DNA of 64,000 bases, taken from Ephydatia muelleri (lineage: Eukaryota > Porifera > Demospongiae > Spongillida > Spongillidae). The notes below the pieces were generated by a model. The model saw only the letters and a program-made list of their open reading frames with translations. It was not told where the DNA came from and made no database searches. Below, in pieces: positions 39,366 through 52,236 of the stretch; the first letter of the stretch is position 1, and every line of letters starts with the position of its first letter. The stretch lies in NCBI GenBank assembly GCA_013339895.1, contig JABACO010000098.1, positions 50,968-114,967 of the forward strand, given 5' to 3'. The translations under genes were made by a program, and so were the position numbers.

Positions 39366-40740
39366 GGTACTGCACGCCTCACATGAATATGGTAACTGAA
39401 ATAATGTCATGTTTTGTCTAACCATTATTGCTGTCCAAGCCCAGAAGAATAGCCTTTGCCGTATTGAGGTAATTTGTTTTTGTATGGACGACGCGGTCTT
39501 GAAATAATTTCTTTCTTTTCCCTTCCTTCCAACACACCCCCCGTTTTAGGTTTTTGGTCCATTACATATACGGGGCAGCCATTGCTCTGTTGTTCCAAGA
39601 AACAGATTCTAGACTGGTGAGGATGCACACACAACAATGCACACCACTACACCACTTGACACACATGTGCTTACACTGTACATGCACAAACACACGCACT
39701 ACACATGTGTGCACACAATACAGGTAAAGCACATCAATGAGATGACACTGTACGGACGCATACTGCTTACATGATTGGCAACTGCAAGCGCACAACAAAA
39801 TGCACCACTCCTTCAACCTCTCCTATCCATCCAGCTTCCCGGTGAAGTGTCCACCCACCTCACCCCATCTCCCCAATGCAAATGCAGTGATAAGATGAAT
39901 CCCTTTGGGCGGTGTTGCTCAATTCTAAATGTAGCTCACCCATGTGAATCTGAACTACCTCCTATGTCCGGCTAGTGTCGACCCATTCAGAGGACCTTAC
40001 TACAGAATCATTGGGCTGTTTCATCAAACTCTTTGCCTACTGTTTGTGGGCAAAGTATACACCCTGGTGGTCAAGTTTGTTCTGTACTTATTGTCCAGCA
40101 AATGGCGGAAGAGGCTGTGAACACTAGGTGACAATACATATTGCATGTGAGTATCAAAAGGGAAACAACCCATTCAAAATATGCATATCAGACTTATTCA
40201 TATTGAGTGCATCCAGAATACGTTATTTTGTGTACCTGTGTGTTCATTGTGTGTGCACCTGTAGCCCTTTGTCTGTTGTCACATGTTCAGTACAAACTTG
40301 TATGACAAATGTGCTCGGAACTTTATGCCAATGTTCATGTACAGTAGGTAACAATGTACGAGCACTTGAATCTTGTTGATAATATTTCATAACATGGAGC
40401 GTTTCCATGAAAAGGGACCTAACACATACTTTTTCAAGATATCAGATATTCTAGAAGTCTGAAATGACTAAACATTGCTTTTTATGCACTGAGAATTGGA
40501 GTGTCTATCATGGTGCAAAGCTGTGATTTTCATGCACCCACAGCGTCAGTGATGAAAGAGTATTGCATTGAAGTACTTTTCAAATGAACCAAAGTGTCTT
40601 TTGCTACCATTGGTTTCTTTGTGCACACGTATTTCATGGTGCGAAGCATGCAGTGTCTCACAGCTACAAAATGTTCTGTTTTGTATTGCATGTACTTACA
40701 GTAGGTACTGATTAGATTGTATTCAGTGTTTTAGTTGTGG
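39366..40740. other. Mostly unassigned DNA; possible minus-strand C-terminal exon
   Basis: A 70-codon minus-strand frame (39637-39425) containing VYVMDQKPKTGGVLEGREKK and RPRRPYKNKLPQYGKG looks protein-like but matches no family I know. About 40390-40520 is the second copy of repeat R2. Nothing else is recognised. Confidence 0.35.
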
Positions 40741-40767
40741 TGACGTGCGCTCGGTGTGTGTGTGAAG

Positions 40768-40828
40768 AGTGGAGGATGGGGTGTCCATAACTGCTTGCAC
40801 TTGGAAAACGCTGGAGTGAGGTGTTCTG
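40768..40828 (+). pseudogene. SRCR domain 3' fragment
   Basis: The plus strand reads SGGWGVHNCLHLENAGVRCS up to a TG/GTGAGC donor. It is a duplicate of the end of the complete SRCR exon at 41.7-42.1 kb, and the following intron DNA is duplicated as well. The 5' part of the domain is not present upstream. Confidence 0.7.
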
Positions 40829-41225
40829 GTGAGCTGTGCGACGTGGTAGAGGATCATGTGTGCGTATGTGCATGTGTCCTTACATGCACATGTTTGTTCA
40901 AGTGTGAATTGATGTGCATGTACTGTGCATCTACATGTACTTTGATGTCTGACCAGTGTGCACATATGAAGCTGTAAGTACACTGCATGCATGTTTGTGT
41001 ATACAAGCATTCACTGTACACTGTTCTATGTGTGTATGTGTGTGTGTGTGTGTGTGTGTGCTGTACATGTGTCGTGTGGTATAAAGGGATGCATGTGTAT
41101 ACAGTATGTGCAGTTGTGGTTATAGTCTTGTAAGCAGCACTGCTACTGTCAGTACTCACATTAGTGGTAGAGATTATCATGTGAGACCTCCACGTTTCGC
41201 GCATTACGTGCACATGCGTGTGTCA

Positions 41226-41268
41226 AGTTGTGTCTGGGCAGTACTGTATGTACTGCCCAGACACAACT
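41226..41268. other. Perfect hairpin, 19-bp stem
   Basis: AGTTGTGTCTGGGCAGTAC is followed by a TGTAT loop and then its exact reverse complement. Between the two SRCR exons; function unknown. Confidence 0.85.
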
Positions 41269-41317
41269 AAGTGTGACGTCCTCCAGGAAATGCATTAGCC
41301 ATACTGGGTTCCCCATC

Positions 41318-41662
41318 ATCCCCACACCTCATCCCCACACTTCATCCCCACACCTCATATCCACACCTCATCCCCACACCTCATCCCACACCTTATATCC
41401 ACACCTCATATCCACACCTCATCCCCACACCTCATCCCCACACCTCATCCCCACACCTCATCCCCACACCTCATCCCCACACCTCATCCCCACACCTCAT
41501 CCCCACACCTCATCCCCACACCTCATCCCACCTCATCCCCACACCTCATCCCCACACCTTATCCCACACCTCATCCCCACACCTCATCCCACACCTCATC
41601 CCCACACCTCATCCGCACACCCCATCCCCACACCTCATCCCCACACCTCATCCCCACACATC
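41318..41662. repeat. 13-bp minisatellite
   Basis: The unit CCTCATCCCCACA recurs about 25 times with small deletions. It ends about 70 bp before the SRCR exon acceptor. Confidence 0.95.
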
Positions 41663-41732
41663 AGCTTCTCCCTTGACCTTTTCCTACTTCCTTGACCATT
41701 CTACTTCTCACAACCTTTTTTTCTTCTTCCAG

Positions 41733-42062
41733 ACACAGCCATTCCAGTGATCAATGTGCAGGTCAGGCTAGTGGGAGGCACCTCCCCTCTGGAGGGGAGG
41801 GTGGAGGTGTACAACAACAACACGGTGTGTGATGACTTCTGGACTGTAGAGGATGCCCAGGTGATATGCCGTCAGCTGGGCTTCTCTGGGACCTCAGTTG
41901 CCTTTTCCAATGCCTACTTTGGAGCTGGTAGCTCCAATCAGCCCATCTGGCTGGACGATGTCAACTGCCTTGGTACAGAGACCAACGTGGGACAGTGCCT
42001 GAGTGGAGGATGGGGTATCCACAACTGCGTGCACTTGGAAGGTGCTGGAGTGAGGTGTTCTG
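41733..42062 (+). CDS. SRCR domain exon of a multi-exon gene
   Basis: The exon follows a pyrimidine-rich TTCTTCTTCCAG acceptor and ends at a TG/GTGAGC donor. It encodes one complete scavenger receptor cysteine-rich domain of about 100 residues: VQVRLVGGTSPLEGRVEVYN, VCDDFWTVEDAQVICRQLGF, IWLDDVNCLGTETNVGQC and VHLEGAGVRCS, with the six or so cysteines expected. SRCR domains occur in secreted or membrane receptors and adhesion proteins, and sponges have large families of them. Signal peptide and partner domains are not in view. The gene probably has further SRCR exons; the next one downstream is broken. Confidence 0.88.
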
Positions 42063-42518
42063 GTGAGCTTTGTCACATGGTAGAGGATCATGTGTGTGTA
42101 CAATATATGCTTGTGTGTGTGCATGTGTGCTCACATGTGTCTGTATACATCACACTGCATGGTGAGATTATCAGGCTTTATTATATGGCGCCAAAGGCAC
42201 CCTCCGTTGTCGGCTGAAACATTGCTAAAAATTTTAATTTTAGTGCTAGATGGGTGTTTTTTGACACCGGATTCGGATTCCGGGGTGCAAGTTGACCTAG
42301 TGCTCGCGCCTTCGGCGCGACCCCAAACCCTAAACCCTACACCCCAAAAACATATCCTAACAGCATCAATGCCACATTTTAGTGTGTAAATCACTGTACA
42401 TGTGCACTGTACAATGACATGTATGTGTTCATGTTGCAGCATGTTTCTCTCTGTTGTAGCAGTACTCGTACACCTGTGCATGTGATGATGTAGTGCCTCA
42501 TCTTTGTCCTCACAGGTC

Positions 42519-42650
42519 CCCAGCTCATTAGGCAAGCCAGTGGCCCCAACCCTGCTGAAGGCAGGGTGGAGCTGTACTACAATGGCTCCCCATATGACCA
42601 GAAAGGATAGACACTTGAGGACGCTACCATCATGTGGATGCTTTAGTGCT
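42519..42650 (+). pseudogene. Truncated SRCR exon with in-frame stop
   Basis: After a CCTCACAG acceptor the frame reads QLIRQASGPNPAEGRVELYY then NGSPYDQKG and a TAG near 42607, followed by TLEDATIMWML, all recognisable as the first third of an SRCR domain. It lacks the normal WGTVCDD segment and the rest of the domain. A decayed repeat of the same gene. Confidence 0.65.
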
Positions 42651-43220
42651 TATAGGTTCATGGGTTTGTATTAATGTGTTTGAACATGACACTCTTTTTT
42701 CTCTTCATAATTCCGAGTGTACATTGTACACGTGTTCACGTGTACATTACCCTCCAATACATAGATATGGATTTTGACCATTTCTACTACAATATTGTTA
42801 TCTCATCACCTCATTCCTACACTTCTTCACTCACTGCAATTTAACAGACCTATCATTGCACATTAAAATTATATGTATCCACACTGTTATGTATTTAGTG
42901 GATTGTTAGTCATGACCCTGCTGATGTCGGTGGAATAAAACATTTTGCAGATTTAGTGGATGCATGGCCTCCAATGCTTTGCCTCCTTCCTACATTTCAC
43001 TAACTTACTATTGCATGTAACGGTTCAAACGTTGCATCAAAATGATGCTTCACGTGAATACAAATTGTCAAGACATCCAACCACAATAAACTAAAAATTA
43101 CATCTAACATTCAGTTTCATGAACAAAATATCTAAGAACACATACACTATCAGTTTCTATGGATTTTAGGTCTTGATAATTTACATTATTAAATCTTCTT
43201 ATTTATGGGGTAGCTTCAAA
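42651..43220. other. No recognised feature
   Basis: AT-rich intergenic DNA between convergent genes (SRCR gene on plus, kinase gene on minus). Confidence 0.5.
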
Positions 43221-45111
43221 TTACTTATCTAAATCAGTTAAATCTGGTAGTAGATCCTTCATAGTTGGACGGCTGGCTGGATCATCACAGATGCACCTCC
43301 GTATCATCATTGCCATTTCTTGCCAGGGTAGCGTGTCAAGCTGCATGGCTTGTAGCTTGTGGTCTGGGAACTGACCAGTGGCCATTTCAAGCAGGAGTAT
43401 GCCATAACTGTACACATCCATCTTTGGAGACTGCAGCTTGGGATTGAAGGATTCTGGAGCTGCATAGGATGCATTCCCAGGGCCCATGGTTATCACTTTA
43501 GACAGGAAGTTAGCAGAGCCATAGTCAGACACCTTGGCTTTCCAGTTACCTGATCCAATCGGCTCAAGAAGCACATTTGCACTGCTAACATCTCGATGGA
43601 TGATAGGGTCAGGCCTCATTAGGTGGAGGTAGTTGAGACCACGGGCCACATCTATACCAATAGTGATCACATGATCTCGAGGAAGTGCCACAATGATGCT
43701 TCGCAGGTTTGTTGGCATCAGTTCTGTTAGGATGACAGGCTTATTGTCATCTAATGAGGCTCCGATGAATAGCAGGAGGTTGGGATGTCGTACACTAGCT
43801 GCCATATGCATCTCTCTGAGAAATAGGTTAATATTGTGTGGAGATACAATTGCATTATGGATGAACTTAGCAGCAACCCTGGCACCACGGAACATAGCCA
43901 CTCTCACTTCACCCCACCCTCCCACACCAAGAGGCTCTTCACCTGTCTCTTCTATTTCATCACGTTCCACCCTCCAGGAAGACTTCATATAATCAGGAAT
44001 GTGCTGATCAGCCCTCGCAGCTCTCTCATCAGTCTGTTGAACTTGTAGTCTTATTTGCTGTTGCATAGCATCTCTCTGTTGCTTAGTTTCCAGGTGTTCC
44101 TTCTCTGCCGTACTTGCTCTTTCTTCTGCTCTTGTAGCTCTCTCATCTGCATGTTGAACTTGCAGTCGTGTTTGCTGTTGCATAGCATCTCTCTGCCGTT
44201 TTATTTCCAAGAGTTCTTGTTCAGCCCTTGTCGCTCTTTCTTCCAACAGTTGAACTTGCAGTCTGATTTGCTGTTGTAGAGCATCGTAATGTTGCTTAGT
44301 TTCCAAGAGTTCTTGATTTGCTCTCATGTCTGCTCTTTTAGCTTTCTCATCTGCCTGTTGAAGCAAAGCTTCATAGTGTAGCTTTGTTTCCGAGAGCTCT
44401 TGCTCAACCCTTGTTGCACTCTCTTCTGCTATTCTAGCTCGCTCATTTGCAAGTTGAGCTTGATGTGTAAGTTGCAACTGCAAAAACTAACAATTGCACA
44501 ACGCATGTAGAGTGCATCAAATACTTAAATCTCAGGACAGCCAAAGCAGCAATAAGATTTTAAATGCTTCTATCATGTTATGCCTTAAATGTATGAGTCT
44601 AGGGATATTATATGCCCAACCATATACATGTACATGTAACTGGTGCAATATGGCCTCAGTGATTGTAAGCAAACAAGCCAGAGTGTTGTACGAATGTGGC
44701 AGGTTTATTGACAGTCCCGAGCAAAACGTAAATATAAGGTTTTATCTGCCTGTATCACGGTTCATCAGATGTGCACCTCACCTTGGCTTGGTATGTCTTC
44801 AACAACTGAACTGTTTCATTGTGACCCTCGCTCCACAGCCAAGTCCAGTGATGTTTTCCCATCCTGAGAATAAAGCATTACATACTTATTTGATACATGT
44901 ACATGTATGAAGGTGGAGTAGGAGGTACTACATGTATAACAAGGAGCCACATGTAACCAGTGTAAGGGAGATACAATCATGTAACCACTGAATACATGTC
45001 TACCTACCGTACCTTATCAGCCTGATTGATATTAGCTCCAGCCTCCAATAGTGTCTCCACTACATCAAGATGTCCGTTCCTACTTGCTGCATTCAATGGA
45101 CTCCAACCATT
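43221..45111 (-). CDS. Ankyrin - coiled coil - protein kinase gene (3' part)
   Basis: Exons: 45111-45013 (one ankyrin repeat, NGWSPLNAASRNGHLDVVET), 44863-44782 (last ankyrin repeat) and 44477-43221, a long terminal exon. The terminal exon begins with about 150 residues of Glu/Arg/Gln-rich coiled coil in repeats such as QLLEERATRAEQELLE. The kinase domain follows: glycine loop GVGGWGEV, VAAKF lysine, REMHMAASVRHPN, catalytic loop IHRDVSSANVLL, SDYG in place of DFG, YAAPESF, and DVYSYGILLLEMATG. It resembles the tyrosine-kinase-like group. All catalytic residues (Lys, Asp of HRD, Asp of DYG) are present. The 82-nt ankyrin exon has one base more than the expected 81 (a T in GAGGGTCACAATG), which breaks the frame. 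Either a sequencing error or a damaged gene. Upstream ankyrin exons probably include 52791-52693. Confidence 0.8.
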
Positions 45112-46460
45112 CTGCAATACAAATGGCATCGTAACCAGAGGCTAGGACTGTCACGTGAAAAGTGATTCATATACAGTCGTATACAGTTTAAGTGTATACA
45201 CCAGATCACATCCACAACACACCTGCACATCATGTACAAACACACACCATAGATAATAGAATAAATCCATTGGAAACGGTACGCAAAAAAGTGTTGAACT
45301 TTTGTTTAACAGCTAGACATGTCAGTGCCAATCAGAGCTGCCAGGTAGTGGTATTTTCCTGGAGACAGGTAATGTTGTAAATCCCTTTCGCGAGTATTCA
45401 TACATAGTATGTAGCAGTTAGTGTGGCGTAGACATGATTTGAAGTCACAAAGTTACGCACTGTGTAATATGTCTGATTATGACGTGAAAGAAGCGTACTT
45501 TTCCCTGCAAAATGATGACGATTATATAATATTGAAGTTAAATATATTAAATCACAGATGCTTTGTGAGTGGCATCATCATATAATTGTTATGTGTGCGC
45601 TATAGAATCCAACAGCTTCGCAAGTATTGTTTGCATTGGTCGTGCATAAATGCAGTTTGGGTTGCTGGATGACACCGCATGTATTGTCGTCCATGGTTAG
45701 TAGAGTGAAGCAGGTATGAAAGTGCTAAATGTCACGCACTGCTTGAGTACTAATAGTCAGTCCAGCAATGCTGCGTACATGCAGCAAAAGGAGGGAGTGC
45801 ATGACCTGAATGCAGGTTGGGCGTTTATGAACTGGCAATAACAATGTTTTAATTTATAAAGAGAGGGGAGAGGAGGGGCGTAATAACAGGTGGCTAAGAT
45901 TAATCCCATCAACTGTCCGAAGATAGAGTTGAAGATTTGCAGAGCCGAATGCAACCTGTCATCTTGGGTTGTAAAACTGGTTAATTGGACGTTCATAGTA
46001 GTTATTCAATATATCGAATCTAGTCAGTTAGTTAAAAGTATAATGAAAGGCAATCATCAGGTTAGTCATCACGTGACAATATAGATATTCAAAATGCAGT
46101 TAGTCAAAAGTTATACTCAACTGCAATCTATATGTATGTGGTCCATTACCAATAATCAGACTAAGTCTGGGAACCAGGAACTGTTACGATATTGCATCAT
46201 GGCACATATGTAAGCTTATAGGGTGCATGGTAAAAAGTTGTAACATATTTCAGGCCAATCACAACGAAGTTAGCAATTGGATTGAGCCAAGATGCTGATT
46301 ATTTGGTCATGGGAGACCAAACTTATTAACTTTTATTAATACATTAAATACATGTTGCTAATCACGAGGCCAGGTACAATGATGATAAGTTCCAAATCTT
46401 AGATTCCTGATGAAAGTTAAACGCTTTTTACTTTGTTGCACTCTTTTGTATACAAATATA
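45112..46460. other. No recognised gene
   Basis: Probably intron of the ankyrin-kinase gene. Short open frames only. A 37-codon frame at about 45472 (MSDYDVKEAYFSLQNDDDYI) lacks support. Confidence 0.4.
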
Positions 46461-46462
46461 CA

Positions 46463-46790
46463 CTGTAGTCAATCAAATGCACACCATTGCAGCTGGACTT
46501 GCAACACACCAATGACCAGCACTAGCACAGTTGTCATGCAATTACAATACACAAGCATGGATACAACATGACACACCAAACAGCTCCAACACAGTACACA
46601 TGTACACTAAATGCATGGGAAAGATAAGACATACATATGCTGTCACACTACATACAGTGCATACAAAGCATTTCTCAAGGTTAGCTGCTCAGCATGTTCA
46701 ATACATGCACAGTACTATGGCTTTATTATATGTACAAGCCGCCTATGTTGTACAAGTACCAGTTGCTGTTGAATGAACATCATGAATGAT
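46463..46790. repeat. Local segmental duplication, copy A
   Basis: About 300 bp from TCAAATGCACACCATTGCAG onward is over 90% like 52378-52690 by eye, in the same orientation. The second copy leads straight into an ankyrin exon; this one does not. Confidence 0.85.
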
Positions 46791-47583
46791 GAACCATACA
46801 ACAGCAGAGGATAGATTTGTTGTAACTAGCAAACTCATCCTTACAAGGTACAAGGTGTTTGTGAATACTGTGAGATAACTCTGTACATACATGTATATGT
46901 TTGCCCCGCCTTCCCTGTAATTCAATGTATTGACATGACATTCCTGTATAGTACTAGCAAGGACTAGAATAATTTCATGTTATGTAACTAGTCCAAGGCA
47001 AGCTACATGTTGTCAGAATTCTTTAATTCTTAAAGAGCAGGGGTTACATGTACATGTTGATATGTACTGCAGGGTCATTCCAAGTCAAATCATCACGCTT
47101 TATGCCAGCATGTCCTCTGATTTAGCAAAATTCTGTTATGAGTTTGTTCAACTATAATAATAATTGAGACAAATTATTAGATTTACTAGTACCAAATACA
47201 GGGTGCTAATGTTTTCTCATCCAGCTTGTATCTTAAGCCTTAATACCTCTGGCACTGATTTGTTTTGGGTATAAACTAACTACATGGTACTCTCACAACT
47301 GGCAAAATTGGTAATTAACTATATTCGAGTAACACATTATTATTTCAAGCTTAATAACAGATATTTCATCAATAAGCATCAAAAGTCCATTATTAAATTG
47401 TACGTTCATGCTTAAGTTTGTCATTCAAAGACTAACAGGACCATTGCACGTGGCCAAAAAATTTGTTTTTATTCATTTATTTATTTTGCTTCAAATATGC
47501 ACTTTACAGCCAAAGTATAAAATGTTCAATAACTACAGTATACTACACTCTTAGGTTCAAAAACACACATATACACAGAAAGA

Positions 47584-47905
47584 TCAGTAGTCCATTGCAT
47601 CGACCTGCATGTCTGCCACCTGCAAGGATCTAGCAAGGATAGCTCTGGCGTTTGCTCTCACAAGCACAATGCTCAGTCTGCCATATACATCCCCCAAGGC
47701 TTGGGATTTGCTACAGTTTGTGAGGATGGCTTCACGCATGGCTATGCAGGAGAATGCATTGCATGCCTCTTCACCCCAGGCTCCATATGTTTCCACTGCT
47801 AGTGGAATGCACTGCCAACCAAGCTCTGAACACTTTGTGTCATTTTGCTCATGTTTTCTTGATTCTGCAGCTTTTGCAGCTACCCCAGCAGAAACCCCCG
47901 CTTCT
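47584..47905 (-). mobile_element. Non-LTR retrotransposon (LINE) 3' coding fragment
   Basis: The minus strand reads ELGWQCIPLAVETYGAWGEE, then SCIAMREAILTNCSKSQALG and VYGRLSIVLVRANARAILAR, ending in a stop. This tail recurs at the C-terminus of reverse-transcriptase proteins in marine invertebrates (family recall). The upstream reverse transcriptase is absent, so it is a 5'-truncated copy, as LINEs commonly are. Confidence 0.55.
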
Positions 47906-48282
47906 TACAATTTAATTTTTATAATTATAGATATTCAAAATACAACGGCTACAGCAGGCAAAGCATGAACCAGCAATGGCTGGAGCATTTTATATTATTA
48001 AATTGCCTATATTATTGTTAAACAAACTCATAACAAATTGTGCCAAATCGAACGACAAAGTGGCATAAAGCATGATGATTGGACTTGAATTGACATCATG
48101 AACAAACACTCACACACAGACACACCCACATCTGAAGCTAACAGGGTCATTCCACATGAAATTGTACCACCCTGAATACCTCACCCTCTCATATTGACAT
48201 CCCACTCTCAAATATTATATGCAAATGTACTGAAAGGGTGGAAATTCCTTTCTGACCTTTCAGTTCATAAGGCCAAGCACAG

Positions 48283-48590
48283 TGGTATAAGCTATAGGCA
48301 TGTATTGAACAAAAGTGATGCATTGATAAAGTACGCAGCTTGGAAATGAGCCCCTTTGCTCTTACACGCATACACAAAATGTTAGTTAGCTTATAGCTCT
48401 TGTGTCTCTCTGTTATGACATCATTAACACTTGGCATGGTGTTTACTGTGTAAACAAACTAAGTACAACAAGGTGAATTCAAAATGAGTCTTTCAACTAG
48501 TACACTGTATTACAGTCCAGCGGTTCGTCTCTCCATACATCTGTCAGGCAAGTGCCTTAGGGATATTAGCAGCTACCCATATTTAAAAAA
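48283..48590. repeat. Local segmental duplication, copy A (with 50430-50722)
   Basis: Both copies contain GGTATAAGCTATAGGCATGT, TCTCTGTTATGACATCATTA and CATCTGTCAGGCAAGTGCCT in the same order and strand. Nearby DNA of the family TACAGGCTCCCATTCTATGT recurs at about 48625, 49105, 51455 and 60575. No gene is recognised between 47.9 and 49.3 kb. Confidence 0.8.
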
Positions 48591-49325
48591 AGGTGAGAAA
48601 TGGATGTTGCTTTATTTCACTACCTTGTACAGACTCCCATTCTATGTGTGTAAATACTCAGCTATTCTGTGTTGGTATATGATTGTGGAAAGCTGCAAGT
48701 CATTGAAATGGATCAAAGTAATGGCCAAAGAGTGGATAAATAATAATATTGTGCGTAGGTCATGTCATGTGTCAACTGGTTGTGGAACACAACTCTTGTG
48801 AAGTAAGACCAGAAGTGGAAGAGCCACGAAAGGACAGTTGTTACCTTATATGGACACCACAAAGAACACATGGACACCAGACAAACACACTCACACCATA
48901 GATAATAGAATATGTTAGAACACTGAAACTTATACCTGCAAATGTCCGTGTTTTCAAGTATTTTTTTATCAGCAGTTCCATGACACTGAATGTGGTTTGT
49001 GTAGATACTTTTCTCCAATGAGGTTCTATCACCAGAAGGGCATTCCTCACTGCTGGTTTATCGCATAGTGTGGGCGGACGGGTGTGTGGGCCCATCCGTA
49101 AGTCTATGTCAGTTTACAGGCTCCCATTCTATGTGTATAAATACTGTGCTATTCTGTGTTGGTATGTGATTGTGGAGGTGGGTGCAGCACACAATGGACT
49201 AGGGAAATATAGCTACAGTACAATAGTTATGTTACACAATACATGTACATGTAGTTACATCATGATAAATTACCAGGCTTATGGTATAGCACCTACTGCA
49301 CATGTCATGGCAAATGGCAAAGGCA

Positions 49326-49496
49326 ATTTGATACATGTACATGTATGAAGGTGGAGTAGGAGGTACTACATGAATAACAAGGAGTCACATGTAACCAGTG
49401 TATGGGAGATACAATGTATGGACATGTGTGACATCCTGTAACCACTGAATACATGTCTACCTACTGTACCTTAGTGGCCTGATTTATATTAGCTCA
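49326..49496 (-). pseudogene. Duplicated ankyrin-exon edge, truncated
   Basis: This stretch repeats 44887-45045, including the intron and the last codons of an ankyrin exon (reverse complement of TTAGTGGCCTGATTTATATT then AGCTC). It stops where a DIRS fragment starts, so the rest of the exon is missing. Confidence 0.65.
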
Positions 49497-49850
49497 TATG
49501 ACAAGTGCTGGACTAATCATTGGGTCAGGCCTGTGTTCCAAACCATTACGCTGGCAATGGTTAGGTGGCTATTGGGGTAGAAGCCCTGAGGGTGCCGCCC
49601 AAGTTATCGTGTAACTATATACCCCCAATAGGGTTTAAGGTGGGTTTATGGTTCCAGGCATGGGAGTACAAATACAACATGTGTGCATGTGCCAATGTGA
49701 GTGTGTAAATGTTACTGAGCTGAGGCTATGACTGCACTGTCTTAGGGCTGTGTCAGAGGGTGACACGTGTACACTTGTAGGCTTCACTCCGCCATCTGCC
49801 TAGGTTCTTGATCGTTGCTGGGGATAGACCACTCCTAGACACTGCTCTGG
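49497..49850 (-). mobile_element. DIRS-type retroelement fossil fragment
   Basis: It matches the recombinase-proximal end of the 17-19 kb element at the DNA level (GGTGGCTATTGGGGTAGAAG, CTGTGTCAGAGGGTGAC and CTGGGGATAGACCACTCCTA regions). It is a short broken remnant, also like 53.5 kb. Confidence 0.65.
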
Positions 49851-50429
49851 CCCATTATGTCATTGCCTGTGTTAATTGCACAGACTGAGTGCAAATCGTC
49901 TGCAAACTCTGCACTTGTATGAACTCCTTTTTCCCCTTTCTAGCCTATGTCAAGAAGCGGCCATACACTCTGCATCGCTGGTTTACCTTCATTACGTGGA
50001 TCCCATACAATACTGCCCCTTTTATTCATAAGAAAACTCACGTCTAGATCACAGGCTTAAAAAATCGTGGCTAGTGCTGTGTGTAGTATATGTGTTTCCC
50101 CATGTGTGCTGATGAGCGTTATTGCTCGCCAAACGTTTTCTATCGGTTGGTTCCTCCACTACACGCTTAAAGTAACCCTCTCTTTTCCCGCCAAAGACAC
50201 ATGGGCGTGAAAACGGGCTGCGCATATCACTGATAATAATGCTTGTATTTGCGCGTCGACGGTTTTGTTACAGCATTTGCAGATGCTATTTATTTTTACT
50301 AAACGTCTCAAAGTAAGTATGATTTGTGGTTCGCAAAACATGAACAGTATAATGAGATATGATATTACTTTTGGTTTTGGCTCTTTGTAAATTACGGTAT
50401 TGTCTAATTATCGACTTTTTGTCCAGCCG

Positions 50430-50722
50430 TGGGTGGTATAAGCTATAGGCATGTTTGGAACAAAAGTGATGCATTGATAAAGTATGCAGCTTGGAAGGGA
50501 GCCCCTTGGTTTATACAAGGGTACACAAAATGTTGGTTAGCTTAGCTCTTGTGTCTCTCTGTTATGACATCATTAACACTTGGTGGTTACTGTGTAAACA
50601 AACGAAGAGAATTCAAAATGAGTCTTTCAACTGGTACACTGTATTACAGTCCAGTGGTTCGTCTCTCCATACATCTGTCAGGCAAGTGCCTTAGGGATAT
50701 TAGCAGCTACTCATATTTAAAG
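50430..50722. repeat. Local segmental duplication, copy B
   Basis: Partner of 48283-48590. The rest of 49.85-52.2 kb shows no gene, only dispersed family repeats and TACATGTA-rich intron-like DNA. Confidence 0.8.
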
Positions 50723-51214
50723 GGAGGTTGCTATATTTCGCTACCGTCAAATCTGATTAAAAATTCATTACCATTAACCTATGCACAGTTATTAAACTAT
50801 TTTACTTCTTGATTAAACTCCATAATATCCTTTGTTACATGTCTGTGCAAAAAGCCCTAACTGATACATGTACATGTCGAGGCTCAAGCTATCTTTTTTG
50901 AAAATGAAACAGGTCACAGAAAAATTAATTATTCAGCAAGTATTGTTATTTTAACGAGACCGTATGGCTAATATCTTATGTGAAAGTATTACATGTATAT
51001 GAGAGTGGGATGTCAATATGAGAGGGTGAGGTATTCAGGGTAGTACAATTTCATGTGGAATGGCCCGACATCATTCACTTCAAGCTGCAATTACTGAGAA
51101 TAACATGACCAGCAACCTTTATGATTAGCTTGGACATAGAGGCAGGGCTAGGATAAATAACCTGCACATAGGGAATTAGTACAGGTGTGTGGACGTAGTA
51201 CTGCAACATTGAGC

Positions 51215-51240
51215 ATGTACATGTATATGTGGTCACATAA
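51215..51240. other. Empty paralogous site of the Gypsy insertion
   Basis: GAGCATGTACATGTATATGT here equals the sequence flanking the Ty3/Gypsy element at 55379-55391 and 60351-60370, but uninterrupted, so it shows the target before insertion in a duplicated copy. Confidence 0.75.
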
Positions 51241-52236
51241 AAGTCGATTTGATTGTGTACATGTTAGAACTTTGAAACCTACAACCTAGTACCTGCAAAC
51301 GTTTGTGTTTTCAAGTATTTTTTATAGCAGTTTCCATGACAATGAAATTGGTTTTTGTAGATATTCTTCTGGGATGAGATTTTATCACCAGAAGGGCTTT
51401 CCTCGCTGTATGTGTATCACATGGTGTGGGTGGAGGCCCATCTATAGATCTTTGTCAGTGTACAGGCTCCCATTCTATGTGTGTAAATACTGTGCTATTC
51501 TGTGTTGGTATGTGATTGTGGGAAGCTGCAAGTCATTGAAATAGATCAAAAGTAGTGGGAAAAATGGCCAAAGGGTGGATAAATAATAATATTGTGCATA
51601 GGTCATGTTGTGTGCATCATGTGTCAACTGGTGTGGAACACAACTCTTGTGAAGTAAGACCAGAAGATGAAGAGTGATGAAAGGACAGCTGTTACAACAC
51701 ATGGCCAACACACACAGCACATGAACACCACATACAACACAAGGACACCACACACAGCACATGGACACCATACATGTACATACAAACACACTCACACCAT
51801 AGATAATAGAATACGTTACAACTTTGAAAACTAATACCTGCAAATGTCTGTGCCAATACATAACAACTGATACGTGCACATACACTGTACGATGCTGAAA
51901 GCAGGGAGATAGATGGAAGGGGAGGGGGGTGAGGAGGGAGGAGAGAAGAGGAAGGAAATGGAAATGGATGTGACCCCCCAGCAAGATACATGTATATGTG
52001 AATGTAGGTGTAACTACAGTGTACATGTACTGTCTAGAATAACAGACCACCATTACTATGAAGTCTTCTCACATGCATATCTACATGTACAGTGTACATG
52101 CACACGTGCACTATTGCATACCACACGTGTACTCGTAGTCACAACACATATGCACACACGCATCTGGATATGAATGGATGCTACAGCGTTTCAATACGGA
52201 ATGTCCATCTAAATACATAGTTCATTTGATTATACC

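Noticed and set aside
41228-41695. 155-codon His-Pro-Thr-Ser frame
   Set aside because: Translation of the 13-bp minisatellite.
42320-42345. AAACCCTAAACCCTAC telomere-like word
   Set aside because: Only about two units, inside ordinary intron DNA; no array.
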